From positions 2,542,001 through 2,606,000 of the forward strand of contig NZ_JAGSHX010000006.1 of assembly GCF_018138715.1 (NCBI RefSeq): 64,000 bases of DNA, in the 5' to 3' direction. Position numbers and translations under genes: made by a program. Shown here piece after piece: positions 16,569 to 26,500 of this stretch. The notes below the pieces were generated by a model. That model was not told the origin of the DNA and did no database searches. It saw only the letters and a program-made list of their open reading frames with translations. How positions within the stretch are numbered: the first letter of the stretch is position 1; each line of letters starts with the position of its first letter. This DNA is from Streptomyces asiaticus. Its GTDB lineage: Bacteria; Actinomycetota; Actinomycetes; Streptomycetales; Streptomycetaceae.

Positions 16569-17738
16569 TCAGCTGAGTCCCGCCCCGCGCGCCCGTTCCA
16601 CCGCCGGGCCGATCGCCTCCGCTACGGCCTCCACATCGGCCTTGGTCGAGGTGTGGCCGAACGAGAAGCGCAGGGTGCCCCGGGCCAGCTCGGGGTCGCT
16701 GCCGGTGGCCAGGACCACATGGCTGGGCTGGGCGACACCGGCCGTGCAGGCCGAGCCCGTCGAGCATTCGATGCCCTGGGCGTCCAGCAGCAGAAGCAGC
16801 GAATCGCCCTCGCAGCCGGGAAAGGAGAAGTGGGCATTGGCGGGGAGCCGGCCCGCCGGGTCGGGGTCGCCGCCGAGGACCGCGTCGGGCACGGCCGTAC
16901 GGACGGCGGTGATCAGCGTGTCGCGCAGGGCGCCGATCTCGCGGGCGAACTCCTCGCGGTGCTCGGCGGCATGCGCACCGGCCACGGCGAAGGCGGCGAT
17001 GGCCGGGGTGTCGAGCGTCCCGGAGCGCACCTGACGCTCCTGGCCGCCGCCGTGCAGCACGGGCACCGGGGTGTGCTCACGGCCGAGGAGCAGCGCGCCG
17101 ATGCCGTAGGGACCGCCTATCTTGTGGCCGCTGACGGTCATCGCGGCCAGCCCCGAGGCGGCGAAGTCGACCTCGGTCTGACCGAACGCCTGGACCGCGT
17201 CGGCATGCAGCGGAACGCCGAATTCGGCGGCGATGGCAGCGAGTTCGCGGACCGGCTGGATGGTGCCGATCTCGTTGTTGGCCCACATGACGGTGGCGAG
17301 GGCGACGTCCGAGGGGTCGCGGGCGATCGCCTCGCGCAGCGCCTCGGGGTGGACCCGGCCGAGGGAGTCGACCGGCAGCCATTCGACCCGCGCGCCCTCG
17401 TGCTCGGCGAGCCAGTCGACCGCGTCGAGCACGGCGTGGTGCTCCACGGGGCTGGCGAGCAGCCGGACGCGGGCCGGGTCGGCGTCCCTGCGGGACCAGT
17501 AGAGCCCCTTGACCGCGAGATTGTCGGCCTCGGTCCCCCCGGCGGTGAAGACGACCTCGCTCGGGCGGGCGCCCAGCGAGGCGGCCAGGGATTCGCGCGA
17601 CTCCTCGACGGTACGGCGGGCACGCCGGCCGGCGGCGTGCAGCGAGGAGGCGTTGCCCGTGACGGCGAGCTGGGCGGTCATCGCCTGCACCGCCTCCGGG
17701 AGCATCGGAGTGGTGGCGGCGTGGTCGAGGTAAACCAT
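16569..17738 (-). CDS. Cysteine desulfurase (IscS/NifS-like)
   Basis: A 389-residue PLP enzyme releasing sulfur from cysteine for transfer to tRNA thiolation or Fe-S assembly. It begins [11 protein letters not shown]. The PLP region has HH at 100-101, [11 protein letters not shown] (Asp180, Gln183) and the Schiff-base Lys206 in [10 protein letters not shown]. The persulfide-forming Cys331 is in [10 protein letters not shown], and the C-terminus has [13 protein letters not shown]. The ATG at 17738 has GAGG upstream. Proximity to mnmA on the same strand suggests it feeds MnmA. It is divergent from the hydrolase at 17858. Confidence 0.95.
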   Translation of the reverse strand: MVYLDHAATTPMLPEAVQAMTAQLAVTGNASSLHAAGRRARRTVEESRESLAASLGARPSEVVFTAGGTEADNLAVKGLYWSRRDADPARVRLLASPVEHHAVLDAVDWLAEHEGARVEWLPVDSLGRVHPEALREAIARDPSDVALATVMWANNEIGTIQPVRELAAIAAEFGVPLHADAVQAFGQTEVDFAASGLAAMTVSGHKIGGPYGIGALLLGREHTPVPVLHGGGQERQVRSGTLDTPAIAAFAVAGAHAAEHREEFAREIGALRDTLITAVRTAVPDAVLGGDPDPAGRLPANAHFSFPGCEGDSLLLLLDAQGIECSTGSACTAGVAQPSHVVLATGSDPELARGTLRFSFGHTSTKADVEAVAEAIGPAVERARGAGLS

Positions 17739-17821
17739 GGTGGCCTCGATTCTACGAGGCGTTGCGGGGCTGCGTACCGGGTGCACGGCCCGCGGCTTTC
17801 TCATGGGTTCGCGAGGACCCC

Positions 17822-17850
17822 TCGACAGGGCTGTAAGGAGTGTCTACGAT
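17822..17850 (+). promoter_or_regulatory. Vegetative-type promoter for a leaderless mRNA
   Basis: TCGACA (17822-17827), a 17-bp spacer and TACGAT (17845-17850). The expected transcription start, about seven bases on, coincides with the ATG at 17858, predicting a leaderless message. The AGGAG nearby is badly spaced for either candidate start codon. Confidence 0.65.
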
Positions 17851-17857
17851 TTTACTC

Positions 17858-18739
17858 ATGACAGGCACTGAGTGGAAGACCGAGAAGACCGAGAAGACCG
17901 AATGGGACCTGGACCGCACCTACCTCAGCTCCTCCGGCGAGGTCCGCTGGGCCGAGTTCGGCGCGCCGGACGCGCCGCCGGTCGTGCTGCTGCACGGCAC
18001 GCCGTTCTCGTCGTACGTGTGGCGGGGCGTCGCCCGTGCGCTGGCCGGCCGGTACCGGGTGTTCGTGTGGGACATGCCGGGCTATGGGGCCTCCGAGAAG
18101 CGGGCTGACCAGGACGTCTCGCTGGCCGCCCAGGGCCGGGTCTTCGGTGAGCTGCTCGAGGAGTGGGGGCTGACCGGGGAGGGGGCGGAACCGGCCGTCG
18201 TCGCCCATGACTTCGGCGGCTGCGTCGCCCTGCGCGCGCATCTGCTGCACGGTGCGAGGTATCGCCGGCTGGCGCTGGTCAACGCTCTCGCGCTGTCCCC
18301 GTGGGGCTCCCCCACGTACCGCCTGATCGGCGCCCATCACGACGTCTTCGGGCAGCTGTCACCCGAGGTGCATCGGGGTCTGGTGCGCGAGTACATCCGC
18401 TCGGGGAGTGCCTCAGGGCTGCATCCGCGGGTGCTGGAGCGGATCGTGGACGGGTGGTGCGGCGGCCCTGAGGACCAGGCTGCGTTCTACCGGCAGATCG
18501 CGCAGAACGATCGGCGCTTCACGGATGAGATCGAGGGGCGGTACGGGGAGATCTCTCTGCCGGTGCTGGTCTGCTGGGGTGCGGATGACTCTTGGATTCC
18601 TGTCGAGCGGGGGCGGGAGCTTGCGTCTCGGATTCCGGGGGCGGGGTTTCGGCTGATCGAGGGGGCGGGGCATCTGGTGCAGGAGGATGCGCCTGCGGAG
18701 TTGGGTGTTGCGCTCAGTGGGTTCCTCGGCGAGGGCTGA
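17858..18739 (+). CDS. Alpha/beta hydrolase, haloalkane-dehalogenase/epoxide-hydrolase-like
   Basis: A 293-residue alpha/beta hydrolase. The oxyanion region is VVLLHGTPFSSYVWRGV. The nucleophile elbow is VVAHDFGGCVAL, so the nucleophile is Asp rather than Ser, as in haloalkane dehalogenases and epoxide hydrolases. The acid is expected in VLVCWGADDSWIPVERG and the catalytic His in EGAGHLVQEDAP. The substrate is unknown. I place the start at ATG 17858 because of the leaderless promoter; a GTG at 17840 would add six residues. Codon use becomes slightly less GC-biased towards the 3' end. Confidence 0.88.
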   Translation: MTGTEWKTEKTEKTEWDLDRTYLSSSGEVRWAEFGAPDAPPVVLLHGTPFSSYVWRGVARALAGRYRVFVWDMPGYGASEKRADQDVSLAAQGRVFGELLEEWGLTGEGAEPAVVAHDFGGCVALRAHLLHGARYRRLALVNALALSPWGSPTYRLIGAHHDVFGQLSPEVHRGLVREYIRSGSASGLHPRVLERIVDGWCGGPEDQAAFYRQIAQNDRRFTDEIEGRYGEISLPVLVCWGADDSWIPVERGRELASRIPGAGFRLIEGAGHLVQEDAPAELGVALSGFLGEG

Positions 18740-18759
18740 GGGGGCGCCTACGGCGGTTG

Positions 18760-19135
18760 TTCCCCCACCCCGCCCCTTCCCGAAACTGGGACTCCGCCCC
18801 AGACCCCGGTCCTCAAACGCCGGACGGGCTGGAGTGGGCGCTCGAACGCCGGACGGGCTGGATGGGGGCCTCCGACGCCGGGCGGGCCGGAATGCGAGGC
18901 CGCAAACGCCAGTCGGCCAGGCTGCGGATCCGCAATCGCCGGACGGGCCAGGATGCGCGCCCTCAAACGCCGGACGGGCCAGAATGCGGGCCTTCAAGCG
19001 GCGGACGGGCCGAATGCAGCCCTCGCCGGACGGGCTAGTTTGCGGCCCTCAAGCACCGGACGGGCCGGGTTGCAAGACCTCCAGCGCCAGACGGGCCGGA
19101 TGGGCGATCCACAAACGCCAGACAGGCGGATTGCG
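18760..19135. repeat. Intergenic array of about eleven degenerate 28-30-bp repeats
   Basis: The region starts with CCCCGCCCCTTCCCGAAACT, the same element that ends the array at 6741-7384. It continues with degenerate units of the form CTCAAACGCCGGACGGGCTGG plus 7-9 variable bases. About eleven copies are recognisable up to 19135. Units vary in length and sequence, and no gene is supported. Similar units are frequent in Streptomyces intergenic DNA. Confidence 0.85.
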
Positions 19136-19147
19136 TGGGCTCGCGGT

Positions 19148-20029
19148 TCAGGCGCTCATGCGGAGCAGCTCTGCGGCCAGTCGGCCGATGTGGTGGCGCC
19201 AGGATTTTTGGGCTTCGGTGCGTTCCGCGGCGGCGTCTGACGGGCCCGTTTGGGTGAGGATGAGGCGGGCGCCGTGGCCGGTGCCTTCGGTGAGTTCCCA
19301 GCGGACCGTTCCGGCGGGGTGGCCGCCGCGCTCCCAGTCGTAGGTGAGCACCCGAGGCGGGCGCGCCTCGGTGATCGGGCCCGCCGGGACCGCGTCCGTG
19401 CGGAAGCCCGAGGGGACCGGCGCCCCGGCCGCCGGTTCGGCGGTGGTGTCGGCGGCCGGGCCGGTCAGTGCCCGCCAGGCCGTCTCGGCGGGGCGGACCA
19501 GCTGGCGCTCGAAGCGCAGCCGCCAGCCGCCGTCCTCGGTGGTCTCCACCGTGCCCTCGGCGAGCCCGAACGCCTCGACGTACTGCTCGTGCAGCTCGGC
19601 CATGTCGCCGTGGGCGACCTCCTCACCGCCGAGCAGGGCCGCGAGACCCGTGATGCAGGCGTGCCAGCCGGAGGCGAAGCTGGCCGCGCCGAAGCGGTCG
19701 CCGAAGGTGTGGGTGAGGGTCAGTACGGAGCCGTCACCCTCGGGGCGCAGCTCCCAGCGGAGCTCGTCCTCGCCCCAGGTGAAGGCGAAGACATGGGGCG
19801 GGTCGAGCTCGGTGACGACGCCGTCCATGTCCGGGCCCTCGCGCCCGGGGAAGACGAAGCCCATCCGGCCCCCGACCTCGAGCTCGACCTGGACCTCGGA
19901 GGGGAACCAGTGGGCGAGCTGGGCGGGCTCGGTGAGCGCCCGCCAGACCTTCTCCGGGGGGTGGGCGAGCCGGCGCTCGAGGCGCAGCGCCGAGCGGCCG
20001 CCGTCGGACTGGGCGAGGGTGTCTTTCAT
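19148..20029 (-). CDS. Tandem SRPBCC (AHSA1-like) domain protein
   Basis: A 293-residue protein with two START-like SRPBCC domains. The first (about 12-150) begins LRLERRLAHPPEKVWRALTEP and includes WFPSEVQVELEVGGRMGF and FTWGEDELRWEL. The second (about 165-293) begins LRFERQLVRPAETAWRALTGP and includes VLTYDWERG and VRWELTEGTGHGARLILTQT. AHSA1-type domains bind hydrophobic ligands; in bacteria they often pair with an ArsR regulator. The ATG overlaps the ArsR stop (ATGA), so the pair is translationally coupled. The ligand is unknown. Confidence 0.88.
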   Translation of the reverse strand: MKDTLAQSDGGRSALRLERRLAHPPEKVWRALTEPAQLAHWFPSEVQVELEVGGRMGFVFPGREGPDMDGVVTELDPPHVFAFTWGEDELRWELRPEGDGSVLTLTHTFGDRFGAASFASGWHACITGLAALLGGEEVAHGDMAELHEQYVEAFGLAEGTVETTEDGGWRLRFERQLVRPAETAWRALTGPAADTTAEPAAGAPVPSGFRTDAVPAGPITEARPPRVLTYDWERGGHPAGTVRWELTEGTGHGARLILTQTGPSDAAAERTEAQKSWRHHIGRLAAELLRMSA

Positions 20030-20424
20030 GGCGCTTCTCCGTCGGGTACGTCGGGGGGTACGTCGGGGGGTGCGTCGCGTACGTCGAGTGGCTCGGGTTC
20101 CCCGGTCATCCCGGGGAGGTCCGGCATCGTGTCCAGGTGTCGTTCGAGCGCGTCGAGACGGTCGGTCCACAGCCGACGGTACGGCGCCAGCCAGGCGTCC
20201 ACCTCGGCGAGCGGCTCCGGGCAGAGTTCGTACCAGCGGCGCTGGGCGTCCCGGCGGACCCGCACCAGACCGGCCTCGCGCAGCACCCGCAGGTGCTTGG
20301 AGGTGCCCGGCTGGGTGAGCCCCAGGTGCTCGGTCAGCTCACCGACCAGGCGGGGCCGCTCCAGCAGGAGGTCCAGGATCTGCCGTCGACTCGGCTCCGC
20401 GAGCACATCGAACGGTATGGCCAT
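20026..20424 (-). CDS. ArsR family winged-helix repressor
   Basis: A 132-residue regulator. The winged HTH covers about residues 5-85 (VLAEPSRRQILDLLLE, LVGELTEHLGLTQPGTSKHLRVLREAGLV, RRDAQRRWYEL). No cysteine pair for metal binding is seen, so it belongs with the non-metal ArsR proteins paired with SRPBCC partners. The C-terminus is Pro/Asp-rich (DAPPDVPPDVPDGEAP). It overlaps the SRPBCC gene by four bases and probably represses its own operon through the AT-rich palindrome-like GGTTATATAGCC in its promoter. Confidence 0.9.
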   Translation of the reverse strand: MAIPFDVLAEPSRRQILDLLLERPRLVGELTEHLGLTQPGTSKHLRVLREAGLVRVRRDAQRRWYELCPEPLAEVDAWLAPYRRLWTDRLDALERHLDTMPDLPGMTGEPEPLDVRDAPPDVPPDVPDGEAP

Positions 20425-20430
20425 GCCCTC

Positions 20431-20459
20431 AACATAACGCCCTGGCTATATAACCGCAA
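20431..20459 (-). promoter_or_regulatory. Promoter of arsR-SRPBCC operon, leaderless, with possible operator
   Basis: On the minus strand TTGCGG (20459-20454), a 17-bp spacer and TATGTT (20436-20431) lie six bases before the ATG at 20424, predicting a leaderless mRNA. The spacer holds GGTTATATAGCC, a near-palindrome well placed as the ArsR operator. Confidence 0.65.
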
Positions 20460-20497
20460 GGGAATGCAAGCCCCCCGGGTACGGAACGATCACCCCC

Positions 20498-21157
20498 TCA
20501 GGGCTCCTCCGTCGCCGTACTGCGCCGGTTCCACGCCCTCGGCGCCCGCCAGCCGAACCGCATCGCCGCCAGCCGCACCACAAACGCCACGGCGGCCGCG
20601 AGCGCGCTCGTGGCCGCCGTAAGGGCGTCGAAATGGAGCAGCAGGGCCGCTATCGAGGAGCCGACGATGGCCGGGACGGCGTACAGGTCCCGGTCCCAGC
20701 GCAGCAGCGAGGGCGCCTCATGGGCGAGGAGGTCGCGCAGCACACCGCCGCCGACCGCCGTGGCCATGCCGAGGGTGACGGACGAGGTGAGGCCGAGCCC
20801 GAAGTCATGCGCCTTCATCGTGCCCTCGACGCAGAACAGCCCCAGCCCGGCCGCGTCGAAGACCCCGACCGCCGCCGTGATCCGCTCGACCTCGGGGTGG
20901 AGGAAGAAGACGATGCCGGTGGCGACGAGCGGGGTGAGGAAGTAGCCGAGGTCGGTGAAGGCGATGGGCGGCACCGCGCCGATCACCAGGTCGCGGAAGA
21001 CACCGCCGCCCAGCGCGGTGACCTCGGCGAGCACCGCCATGCCGAAGACATCGAAGTTCTTCCGCACGGCGAGCAGCGCGCCGGATATCGCGAAGACGAA
21101 GATCCCGGCGACTTCCAGGGCGTGCTGGACGGACGGGGTGAACAGTTCGATGGGCAC
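20498..21157 (-). CDS. Trimeric intracellular cation (TRIC) channel family membrane protein
   Basis: A 219-residue protein of the YicG/UPF0126 family, now assigned to TRIC-type cation channels. It has seven hydrophobic segments arranged as two repeats. Each repeat carries the signature Gly-rich loop: TALGGGVFRDLVIGAVPP and TAVGGGVLRDLLAHEAPS. The C-terminus is basic and cytoplasmic (RFGWRAPRAWNRRS). The start is a GTG at 21157 with no clear ribosome site, so a leaderless message is possible. It lies 73 bp upstream of arsR on the same strand. Confidence 0.9.
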   Translation of the reverse strand: MPIELFTPSVQHALEVAGIFVFAISGALLAVRKNFDVFGMAVLAEVTALGGGVFRDLVIGAVPPIAFTDLGYFLTPLVATGIVFFLHPEVERITAAVGVFDAAGLGLFCVEGTMKAHDFGLGLTSSVTLGMATAVGGGVLRDLLAHEAPSLLRWDRDLYAVPAIVGSSIAALLLHFDALTAATSALAAAVAFVVRLAAMRFGWRAPRAWNRRSTATEEP

Positions 21158-21210
21158 GCGACATTGTTATCCGCGAGGGCCCACCGGTCCCGTCCGGACC
21201 CCGTCCCGTC

Positions 21211-22338
21211 TCAGCTGTCGGTCTTCTTCGTCACCTTCTGTGCCGACTCGGCACCGGGCTTCTCCCCCGGCGCCTGGTCAGGGCCACGCGGCGGTAGCCG
21301 CATATCAGACACGGACTCCGGGTGGTGGCAGGCCACCTGGTGGCCGGTGGCCAGCGACACCAGCGGGGGCTCCTGCCGCTTGCACACCTCGGTCGCCTTC
21401 CAGCACCGGGTGTGGAAGCGGCAGCCGGAGGGCGGGGCGATCGGCGAGGGCACATCGCCCTTGAGCAGGATCCGCTCCCGCTTGGCGCGCCGCCTGGGGT
21501 CCGGCACCGGCACCGCGGACAGCAGCGCCTTGGTGTACGGGTGCATGGGGCGCTCGTAGAGGTCCTTGCGGTCCGCCAGCTCGACGATCTTCCCCAGGTA
21601 CATCACCGCGATCCGGTCCGAGACATGGCGGATGACCGACAGGTCGTGCGCGATGATCACGTACGTCAGGCCCAGCTCGTCCTGGAGGTCGTCCAGCAGG
21701 TTGACCACCTGCGCCTGGATCGACACATCCAGGGCCGAGACCGGCTCGTCGGCCACGACCAGCTTGGGCTTGAGGGCCAGCGCCCGGGCGATGCCGATGC
21801 GCTGCCGCTGGCCGCCGGAGAACTCGTGCGGATAGCGGTTGTAGTGCTCGGGGTTGAGCCCGACCAGCGCCAGCAGCCGCTGGACCTCCGCCTTGACCCC
21901 GCCCTCGGGGGTGACGCCCTGGAGCCGGAAGGGCGCGCTGACGATCGCGCCGACGGTGTGCCGGGGGTTCAGCGAGGAGTACGGGTCCTGGAAGATCATC
22001 TGGACGTCACGCCGCATCGGCCGCATCTGGGCCGTGTTGAGATGCGTGATGTCCTTGCCCTCGAACTCGATCTTGCCCGAGGTGGGTTCGAGCAGCCGGG
22101 TGATCAGCCGCCCCATGGTGGACTTGCCGCAGCCCGACTCGCCCACCACGCCCAGGGTCTCCCCCGGCCGGACGTCGAAGTCGAGCCCGTCGACCGCCTG
22201 GACCGCACCGGACTGCCGCTGGAGCAGCCCCTTCTTGATGGGGAAGTGCTTGACCAGACCCGACACCTTGAGCAGGGGCTCGGGCGACGTCGTCGCCTTC
22301 TCCGGGACCGTCATCTTCGGATCCTTCGTGTCGGTCAC
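21211..22338 (-). CDS. oppF: Oligopeptide ABC transporter ATP-binding protein OppF
   Basis: A 375-residue ATPase. Walker A is GESGCGKST, the Q-loop is [13 protein letters not shown], the signature is [15 protein letters not shown] and Walker B is [12 protein letters not shown], with the H-loop in [12 protein letters not shown]. The C-terminal oligopeptide-transporter extension has a cysteine cluster ([19 protein letters not shown]). It powers peptide import together with OppD. The GTG start overlaps the oppD stop (GTGA). This is the last gene of the operon. Confidence 0.93.
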   Translation of the reverse strand: MTDTKDPKMTVPEKATTSPEPLLKVSGLVKHFPIKKGLLQRQSGAVQAVDGLDFDVRPGETLGVVGESGCGKSTMGRLITRLLEPTSGKIEFEGKDITHLNTAQMRPMRRDVQMIFQDPYSSLNPRHTVGAIVSAPFRLQGVTPEGGVKAEVQRLLALVGLNPEHYNRYPHEFSGGQRQRIGIARALALKPKLVVADEPVSALDVSIQAQVVNLLDDLQDELGLTYVIIAHDLSVIRHVSDRIAVMYLGKIVELADRKDLYERPMHPYTKALLSAVPVPDPRRRAKRERILLKGDVPSPIAPPSGCRFHTRCWKATEVCKRQEPPLVSLATGHQVACHHPESVSDMRLPPRGPDQAPGEKPGAESAQKVTKKTDS

Positions 22339-23473
22339 AGCTTCGGCGCAATCTCTTCGGTCCAGATCCGGGTGCGCTCCTCCTGCGTCATATGGCACGC
22401 GGAGAAGTGCCCGCCGCCCCCGGCCTCGGTGAGCTCCGGCCGCTCGGTGCGGGTGATGTTGTCCTTCGGCACATCGGCGTACGGGCAGCGGGGGTGGAAG
22501 GCGCAGCCGGACGGCACGTTGATGAGGCTGGGCGGAGAGCCCTTGACCGGGATGAGCCGCTCGGTCTGGTCGCGGTCGATACGGGGCATCGAGCCCAGCA
22601 GACCCCAGGTGTACGGGTGCTGGGGCTCGTAGAAGACCTTCTCGGCCGGGCCGCGCTCGACACAGCGCCCGCCGTACATCACCAGCAGATCGTCGGCGAG
22701 CTCGGCGACCACGCCCAGGTCATGGGTGATGATGATGACCGCGGAGCCGAACTCCTTCTGGAGGTCCCGGATGAGGTCGAGGATCTGCGCCTGGACGGTG
22801 ACGTCCAGGGCGGTGGTCGGCTCGTCGGCGATCAGCAGCTCGGGGTTGTTGACCAGCGCCATCGCGATCATGGCGCGCTGGCGCATCCCGCCGGAGAACT
22901 CGTGCGGATAGCTGTCCACCCGCTTGTCGGGCTGCGGGATGCCGACGCGGTCCAGCAGCTCGATCGCGCGCTTGCGGGCCACCTCCTTGGTGACCTCGTG
23001 GTGCACCCGGTACGCCTCGATGATCTGGCGGCCGATGGTGTAGTACGGGTGCAGCGCGGACAGCGGATCCTGGAAGATCATCGACATCTCGCGGCCGCGC
23101 AGCTTGCGCACCTCGTCGGGGTCGGCGCCCAGCAGCTCCTGGCCGTTGAGCCAGATCTCACCGGAGATCCGCGCCTTGCGGCGGCCGTACTGGCCCGCGG
23201 TGTGCAGCCCCATGATGCCGAGCGAGGTGACGGACTTGCCGGAGCCGGACTCGCCGACGATGCCGAGCGTCTTGCCCTTCTCCAGCCGGAAGCTGAGCCC
23301 GTCCACCGACTTCACCAGACCGTCGTCGGTCGGGAAGTGGACGTGCAGATCGCGCACCTCGAGGAAGGCGGTGGGGGCGGGCGAGCCCGCCGCGGCCACC
23401 TCGCCCACGGCGGCGGTGCCGGTGGCCGGCAGATCGCCGTTCCCGGGCTGTCCTGAGGGCTTGGTCAGGTCGG

Positions 23474-23477
<4 letters not shown>
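22335..23477 (-). CDS. oppD: Oligopeptide ABC transporter ATP-binding protein OppD
   Basis: A 380-residue ATPase, with a Pro/Ala-rich N-terminal tail of about 35 residues before [12 protein letters not shown]. Walker A is GESGSGKSV, the signature is [15 protein letters not shown] and Walker B is [12 protein letters not shown], followed by [15 protein letters not shown]. The oligopeptide-type C-terminus contains [17 protein letters not shown]. The ATG at 23477 overlaps the oppB stop by four bases, and the 3' end overlaps oppF, indicating tight co-translation. Confidence 0.93.
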
Positions 23478-24472
<995 letters not shown>

Positions 24473-24487
24473 TGTGCGCGGCCCGGG

Positions 24488-24529
24488 GGTGGCCCGTGAT
24501 ACCCCGGTCGAGGGGGATCACGGGCCACC
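24488..24529 (-). terminator. Hairpin between oppA and oppB, probable attenuator/mRNA stabiliser
   Basis: GGTGGCCCGTGAT (24488-24500) pairs with ATCACGGGCCACC (24517-24529), extended inside by CCCC/GGGG after one mismatch, with loop GGTCGA. It lies after the oppA stop and before the oppB start. It could cut transcription or protect the 3' end of oppA mRNA, giving more binding protein than transporter. Confidence 0.7.
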
Positions 24530-24608
24530 GCCCGCGGCCATCACCTGCCCTTCGGGCCTATCGGGTGCGGCGATGGTTAACGTGTGCGGCGGATCGGGTG
24601 ACCGGCCG

Positions 24609-26369
24609 TCACTTGACGACGCCCAGCTGGGAGTAGTCGTAGCGGCCGTTGTAGGCCGCCGACGTGAAGGCGTTCGTCAGCCGCGAGCTGCGCCAGGTGA
24701 TGTTCTTCTCGTAGATGAACGGCATCTGCACGGCCAGGTCGCTGACCTTGTGGTTCATCTTCTGGTAGATCGCCCCGGCCTTGCTGGGGTCGGTCTCCTT
24801 GAGCGCGTCGTCGAAGTACTTGTTGATCTCCGCGTTGTTGGTCTCGGAGACGTTGTAGTTACCGGTCTGCTCGATGAAGCGGCCGTCGATCAGCGGCTGG
24901 GAGAAACCCTGGCCGGTGGGGAAGTCCGGGCCCCAGCCGGTCATGGACAGGCCGTAGCCGCGCTTCTTCATCACCGCCGGCGAACCGGTGATGCTGGCGG
25001 AGGTGCTGCCCTGGATCGGCTCCACGTTGAGGCTGATGCCGACCTTCTTCAGCGACGCCTGGAGCGCCTCGGCGGCGTCGACCTCGGCGGGCTGGTCGTT
25101 GCGGGCCACGATGCTGGTGGAGAAGCCGCCCGGCTTGCCGCACTGCTTCAGCTCGTCCTTGGCCTTGGCCACGTCCGCCTTGCCACCGCGCTTCAGGATG
25201 CCGTACGGGTCGTAGTTGTCCGAGCCCTTCACGCTCTTGGGGAGCATGTTGGTGGCGATGTCACCACCGGCCTGCGGGCCACCACGGGTGGTCTGGAGCG
25301 ACTTGTAGTCGGTGCCGTAGATGACCGCCTTGCGGCAGTGGATGTTGTCGAGCGGCTTGACCTTGGTGGTGAAGTCGACGTAGCGGACGAAGCTGGTGGT
25401 GATGTTGTCGACGTTGCCCTTGTTGTGCTTGAGGGCGTCGTTACGGCCCGAGGGGGTCATACCGGTGGCGCTGAGGAAGACGTCGTAGTCGCCCTTGATC
25501 AGCAGCCGGTCGATCGCCTCGAGGTTGGAGTTGAAGGTGACCGTGACCTTGTCCGGCAGCGCCGGGCGGATCGGGTCGGACGCCTTCTTCCAGCTGGTGT
25601 TGCGGACCAGCGACAGGCTCTTGCCCGGGGTGTACGACTGGACCTTGTACGGACCGGAGGAGAACGGCCGGTTGGTGTACTTGGCGCCGGTGTCCTTGTC
25701 CGCCTTCACCGGGGAGCCGGTCGGCATCGCGAGCATCTGCTCGAAGTCACCGTTGGGCTTGGCGAGGTTGAAGACGATGGTCTTGTCGTCCGGCGTCTGG
25801 ATCGCCTTCAGGCCCAGCTTGTCCTTGGACTTGTCCTTGTACGGGCCCTTGTACTCGCCCTTGGGGTCCAGGACCTGGCGCAGATAGCCGGGGCCGCCGG
25901 AGACGACGTCCTTGGCCCAGATGCGCTCGATGCCGTACTTGACGTCCTTGGACGTGATCGGGGAGCCGTCCTCCCAGGTGATCCCGTCGCGCAGGGTGTA
26001 GGTGTAGGTCTTGCCGCCGTTGGTGATCTTGCCGGTGGAGGTGGCGAGGTCCGGGGTCAGCTCGTTCGCGGCGTTGCCCGGCTTCGGCGTGTAGGAGATC
26101 AGTTGGCGCGCGTAGAAGCGGGAGAAGTCCCAGGCGAACCCGTAGTACTGACGCTGCGGGTCGAGGGAGTCGAACTCCTGCTTGTTGATGAACTTGAGGG
26201 TGCCGCCCTTCTTGGCGGACTTGGCTGCGACACCCTTCACCGCGGCGTTGAACCCGGCACCCGAGCCCTCGTCGTCGGAACCGCCCCCACCGCAAGCGGC
26301 GGTGGCCAGGAGAGCGCCGACGACAGCCGCCGCTCCGGCGATCCGCCTGCTTCTCGACGAACGTTTCAT
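24609..26369 (-). CDS. oppA: Peptide-binding lipoprotein OppA (family 5 solute-binding protein)
   Basis: A 586-residue extracellular lipoprotein. A short basic head (MKRSSRSRR) is followed by a hydrophobic stretch and the lipobox ATAAC with Cys26, then a Gly/Asp/Ser linker. The family 5 core is clear: GGTLKFIN, ITWEDGSPITSKDVKYGIERIWA, PFSSGPYKVQSY, RKAVIYGTDYKSL and GYGLSMTGWGPDFPTG. It captures peptides for import by OppBCDF. The ATG at 26369 has GGAGG about eleven bases upstream. It sits between oppC and oppB, an order different from oppABCDF, and is probably the most strongly expressed gene of the operon. Confidence 0.93.
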   Translation of the reverse strand: MKRSSRSRRIAGAAAVVGALLATAACGGGGSDDEGSGAGFNAAVKGVAAKSAKKGGTLKFINKQEFDSLDPQRQYYGFAWDFSRFYARQLISYTPKPGNAANELTPDLATSTGKITNGGKTYTYTLRDGITWEDGSPITSKDVKYGIERIWAKDVVSGGPGYLRQVLDPKGEYKGPYKDKSKDKLGLKAIQTPDDKTIVFNLAKPNGDFEQMLAMPTGSPVKADKDTGAKYTNRPFSSGPYKVQSYTPGKSLSLVRNTSWKKASDPIRPALPDKVTVTFNSNLEAIDRLLIKGDYDVFLSATGMTPSGRNDALKHNKGNVDNITTSFVRYVDFTTKVKPLDNIHCRKAVIYGTDYKSLQTTRGGPQAGGDIATNMLPKSVKGSDNYDPYGILKRGGKADVAKAKDELKQCGKPGGFSTSIVARNDQPAEVDAAEALQASLKKVGISLNVEPIQGSTSASITGSPAVMKKRGYGLSMTGWGPDFPTGQGFSQPLIDGRFIEQTGNYNVSETNNAEINKYFDDALKETDPSKAGAIYQKMNHKVSDLAVQMPFIYEKNITWRSSRLTNAFTSAAYNGRYDYSQLGVVK

Positions 26370-26500
26370 AGTTGCTGCAACCTCCGGGTTAGAGCGGTCC
26401 TGAGCATGGCGCCGCGGAATACCTTGGGGAGCCGTCTGCCGGATGTGGCAGGGGCTGCTGATTGCGTTCGAGTACGACCGGGCGGCCGTGTGCCGCACCG

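Noticed and set aside
17840..17857. GTG 17840 as the hydrolase start
   Set aside because: The AGGAG is only one base from that GTG, and the promoter -10 overlaps these codons, so ATG 17858 is more likely.
18812..19135. Repeat array resembling a CRISPR
   Set aside because: Units vary in length and sequence and the intervening bases are also similar; there are no uniform spacers and no cas genes.
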